A DNA stretch of 22,741 nucleotides from an uncultured Oscillospiraceae bacterium (lineage in GTDB: Bacteria > Bacillota > Clostridia > Oscillospirales > Ruminococcaceae), in contig CAJTSP010000033.1 in NCBI GenBank assembly GCA_910578965.1, forward strand, positions 1-22,741. The letters run 5' to 3'. The translations under genes were made by a program, and so were the position numbers. How positions within the stretch are numbered: the first letter of the stretch is position 1; each line of letters starts with the position of its first letter. Below the pieces are notes generated by a model, which did not search any database, was not told the DNA's origin, and worked only from the letters and a program-made list of their open reading frames with translations. Positions 20,328 through 22,741 of this stretch are shown piece after piece.

Positions 20328-20368
20328 AAAAGCGCCCCTCTGCCGGCCTGCGGTAGAGGGGCGCTTTT
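20328..20368. terminator. Bidirectional terminator between secA and the LCP gene
   Basis: Perfect 14-bp arms AAAAGCGCCCCTCT (20328-20341) and AGAGGGGCGCTTTT (20355-20368) with a 13-nt loop. U-tracts form on both strands, serving the two converging genes. Confidence 0.88.
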
Positions 20369-20434
20369 GTCGGTACAAATGAGGCCCAAGTACAGATAAC
20401 AGGGCGAAAGGGCATGGCAGGCAAGCGCCCCTGC

Positions 20435-21550
20435 TCAGGGCGCCGCCTCGCCGGCGCCGCTGTCCACCTGGCCGAGGGTCTTGCCGGGGTCGTCGGTAAC
20501 GCCGTAGGGCCAGGTGACCCCATCCTCCTCGGTGGCAATCTCAAGCCTGTCGGCCTCTACCGGCATATCCGCATCCCGGAAATAGGTGTTCAGTATCTCG
20601 GCGGTCCTGTCCCGGTCAAGGGCATAGCAGGCATACTGGGGATATTCCGGCATGGTGGTGCCTCCGCCCGGTAGCCGGATAATAAAGATGTTGGCGGGGT
20701 CGATCTCGGTAAAGGTGGCGTAAAGGCCCCAAAGCTCGGTAATGTCCAGGTCGGTATTGATATAATGGGCCACATTTTTGCAGGCAGCGTAGTAGTCCGG
20801 CAGCTTATAGTCCTCTAAAAAGGTACGGACCAGCGCGGCGTAAAAATACTGCTGGGTTTCCAGCCGCTTATAGTCGGCCTGGGCATAGTTGCGGTTGCGC
20901 AGGATGACCTCGGCGGTATCGCCGCTGACCCAATGCACCCCCTGGGATACCAGCAGGGATTCCTGGCCGGTCTGGCTGTCCTTGTGCACGATATCCCACG
21001 GCACATACATCTTGATGCCGCCCTGGGCGTTGAGCAGCGCCTTAAATGCATCCATCTCGATGGTGACATAGTTGTCTACCGGCAGCTTGAACATCCGGTA
21101 AAGCATATTGGCCGTGTTATTGATGAGATTTTGCTGATCCGGCCCATTGGCATAAACCTCGTTGATCTTGCCGGTGTACGAGCGCACCCCGCCGCCGATG
21201 TCCGGGCCGGTGTAGCTGTCCCTCGGGATCTGCAGGATATTGACCCGGCCGGTGTCCCGGTCGATCTGCATATAGAGGATGACATCGGTCATGCCCCTGC
21301 CGTCGGCGTAGCTGCGGCCGGTATCGTCCTCGTCGTAGTCGATGCCCAGCAGCAGGATGTTGTAAAAACGGTCGCCGTTTTCGGCAATGTTGGGGTCGGT
21401 ATCCTGTACAAGGCTGCCGGCTTCGCCCTGGTCAAACACGGCGGACACCTGGCTGTACATGTAAAGCACGATCCCCAAAAGGCTGAGCAGAATAACCGCC
21501 GTCACCACCAGCGCCGTCTTGCGCCAGTTCCAGGGCTTCATCTCGTTCAC
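20435..21550 (-). CDS. LytR-CpsA-Psr (LCP) family cell-wall glycopolymer ligase
   Basis: 371 aa. GTG 21550 is chosen because GGGGAG lies 7 nt upstream; ATG 21541 would be 16 nt away, and the open frame beyond runs over the promoter. A short cytosolic start (~1-12) and one membrane helix (~13-33) lead to an extracellular LCP domain. Its motifs are NILLLGID (64-71), DGRGMTDVILY, ILQIPRDSY (105-113, catalytic-site R110/D111) and VILRNRNYAQADYKR. LCP enzymes transfer teichoic acid or capsular glycans from undecaprenyl carriers to peptidoglycan. In the usual D-x-x-R-x-x-R-Q motif the second Arg appears to be Thr232 here. The C-terminal ~100 residues are family-variable. Confidence 0.92.
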   Translation of the reverse strand: MNEMKPWNWRKTALVVTAVILLSLLGIVLYMYSQVSAVFDQGEAGSLVQDTDPNIAENGDRFYNILLLGIDYDEDDTGRSYADGRGMTDVILYMQIDRDTGRVNILQIPRDSYTGPDIGGGVRSYTGKINEVYANGPDQQNLINNTANMLYRMFKLPVDNYVTIEMDAFKALLNAQGGIKMYVPWDIVHKDSQTGQESLLVSQGVHWVSGDTAEVILRNRNYAQADYKRLETQQYFYAALVRTFLEDYKLPDYYAACKNVAHYINTDLDITELWGLYATFTEIDPANIFIIRLPGGGTTMPEYPQYACYALDRDRTAEILNTYFRDADMPVEADRLEIATEEDGVTWPYGVTDDPGKTLGQVDSGAGEAAP

Positions 21551-21655
21551 GCAGGGTCTCCCCACTTTCTGTTCGGTGTTGTGAGCCCCGGTTTGCAAAA
21601 GCCCGGTGCTCCCGTGCCCAAAGCGATGCAGCACACTGCCTGCGTAGCCCGTTAT

Positions 21656-21684
21656 ACTATAAAAGGGCCGCACGGCACGCATAA
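21656..21684 (-). promoter_or_regulatory. Promoter of the LCP gene
   Basis: -35 TTATGC (21679-21684), a 17-nt spacer and -10 TATAGT (21656-21661) on the minus strand, about 100 nt before the start. A second TATAAT (21769-21774) without a good -35 lies further upstream. Confidence 0.5.
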
Positions 21685-21700
21685 CATCACAGGCAACCTC

Positions 21701-21733
21701 GCCGGCTGCCCCGCTATGGGCGAGGCAGCCGGC
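21701..21733. repeat. Inverted repeat upstream of the LCP promoter
   Basis: Perfect 10-bp arms GCCGGCTGCC/GGCAGCCGGC with a 13-nt loop, in the 365-nt gap between the SpoIID-domain gene and the LCP gene. There is no U-tract. It could be an operator or a weak terminator. A GC-rich dyad at about 21885-21910 follows the SpoIID-domain stop more closely. No gene is seen in the rest of the gap. Confidence 0.45.
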
Positions 21734-21915
21734 TCTGAAAATAAGGGTATCATAGCGGCTTTACGGCTATTATACCTTATTTATGCCCGAATTTGGAGGG
21801 TTTTCGCGTATTTTTGCCCTTTGTACCAAAGGTGTTGTTACCTTTTTGTCATTTTTCATGAAATTTCAGGAACAAAATCGGATGGAAACCCGCCCGGCCG
21901 GGCCGGGGCAGAGGG

Positions 21916-22741
21916 TTAGACCGAGGACAGGCTGGTGCCCGGGAAATAGTGGTAGAGGATGTCGGCATAGCCCCAGCCGTTGTGGGCATAGCCCACCGCG
22001 CCCCACTGGCTGAGCCCGCAGCCGTGGCCGTAGCCGTAGGTGGTAAACACAAAGACGCCGCGGCTTTCGTCGTAGCTGACCTCAAAGGCGGTGCTGCGCA
22101 GGGTTTTGCCGTTGACGTTGTTCAGTACCCCCATGCGCAGCTTGTAGCCGGTAATGGTGGTATTGCCCACCCGCAGGGTGCTTACATAGCCCGAGGAGTT
22201 TTTGGCAATATCGCCCAGCCAGTCGGCCGGGTTATCGCTGTAGGCCGCCAGGTCCTCGCCCAGCTTGTCCTGGGCGCGGAGGCGCACCTCCTCGGCGGTG
22301 TATTCACGGGTATTCTGCCAGTTGGAGGCGTACTGCTGGTCGTAAGGGCTTTCCACCGCAACAAGGTAGGGCTTTGAGCCGCCCCATACCTCGGCGGAGG
22401 AGCAGGTGCCAAAGGCCGCGCTGGCAAAATATGGGGTAAAAGCCACCGCCCCGTTGTAGGTGAGAATCTGATCCGCCACCTCCTGCACCGCCGAGAGCAC
22501 CGGCTGGCTCGGGCTGCGGCCCGACACCGCCGGGTAACCGCCCTGGTTCAAAATCCAGCTATGGGCCGCTACCGCCTGGGCCTTATAAGCCTCGGCCGGC
22601 TGGTTATAGCCCAGCTCGTTCTGCACCACCATGGCAAGGCACTCTACCAGGTCCATCGTTTGGGCGGTGCCGTTCATGGTAACGTTAATGGTTTTGCCTG
22701 CCGGCGGCGGAGGCTCGGGGGTTGGCCCGGGGGTCGGCTCC
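21916..22741 (-). CDS. SpoIID/LytB-domain protein (5' truncated by window end)
   Basis: 275 residues are visible, ending at TAA 21916. The frame is open to the window edge; an ATG at 22675-22677 lies inside the protein and has no RBS, so it is not the start. The visible part begins with a Pro/Thr/Glu linker (EPTPGPTPEPPPPAGK). A SpoIID domain follows: VECLAMVVQNELG, AYKAQAVAAHSWIL, TPYFASAAFGTCSSAEVWGG, PYLVAVESPYD and the C-terminal YGYGHGCGLSQWGA signature. SpoIID is a lytic transglycosylase acting on glycan strands without stem peptides during spore engulfment; relatives act in vegetative wall turnover. The Pro-rich linker suggests a multidomain surface protein rather than sporulation SpoIID itself. 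The neighbouring LCP gene is also a wall enzyme. Confidence 0.9.
   Translation of the reverse strand, partial: EPTPGPTPEPPPPAGKTINVTMNGTAQTMDLVECLAMVVQNELGYNQPAEAYKAQAVAAHSWILNQGGYPAVSGRSPSQPVLSAVQEVADQILTYNGAVAFTPYFASAAFGTCSSAEVWGGSKPYLVAVESPYDQQYASNWQNTREYTAEEVRLRAQDKLGEDLAAYSDNPADWLGDIAKNSSGYVSTLRVGNTTITGYKLRMGVLNNVNGKTLRSTAFEVSYDESRGVFVFTTYGYGHGCGLSQWGAVGYAHNGWGYADILYHYFPGTSLSSV

Noticed and set aside
22675..22677. ATG as the start of the SpoIID-domain protein
   Set aside because: The same frame continues through a Pro/Thr linker to the window edge, and there is no RBS before this ATG.

Overview
The window is GC-rich bacterial DNA with clear Shine-Dalgarno sites and short intergenic gaps. 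An oxygen-sensitive class III ribonucleotide reductase (RNR), a SpoIID-domain protein, an LCP cell-wall ligase and a DUF6033 protein point to an anaerobic Bacillota of class Clostridia, probably an Oscillospiraceae/Ruminococcaceae-type gut organism. This placement is inference from gene content. ATG, GTG and TTG starts are all used. I see no insertion sequence, phage gene or CRISPR array.

Layout. (1) 1-177: the C-terminal end of a probable TetR-type regulator, closed by a bidirectional terminator. (2) 310-3720, minus strand: an OmpR-type response regulator, a sensor kinase and a membrane-anchored protein of unknown function, all overlapping. (3) 4133-7495, minus strand: the anaerobic RNR locus. 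It holds nrdD (757 aa), then 416 nt without a gene, then a 50-aa gene encoding only the glycyl-radical loop of NrdD, which overlaps nrdG. nrdD has a strong promoter with an NrdR-like box in its spacer. (4) 7867-10600, plus strand: a YgjP-type metalloprotease, a polysaccharide flippase, a hairpin-rich repeat region and a Dabb-domain protein. (5) 10814-13687, minus strand: a REC-GGDEF diguanylate cyclase and a PilZ receptor in one operon, then a separate DUF6033 gene. (6) 14185-14270: tRNA-Leu(CAA) on the minus strand. (7) 14562-20275, plus strand: a DUF885 lipoprotein, a LURP-one-related protein and secA. (8) 20435-22741, minus strand: an LCP-family protein and the C-terminal part of a SpoIID/LytB-domain protein that runs off the window.

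The most unusual feature is the split class III RNR. The large NrdD keeps the ATP cone, the active-site cysteines and part of the zinc site, but it ends where the glycyl-radical segment should follow. That segment (RITGYL...WNNAKKAEE..DRVKH) is a free-standing 50-aa protein. It has its own promoter and RBS, and its reading frame overlaps that of the radical-installing activase NrdG by 14 nt. This resembles the replaceable radical cofactor GrcA/YfiD of pyruvate formate-lyase, but for deoxynucleotide synthesis. Whether such splits are already catalogued cannot be decided from sequence alone.
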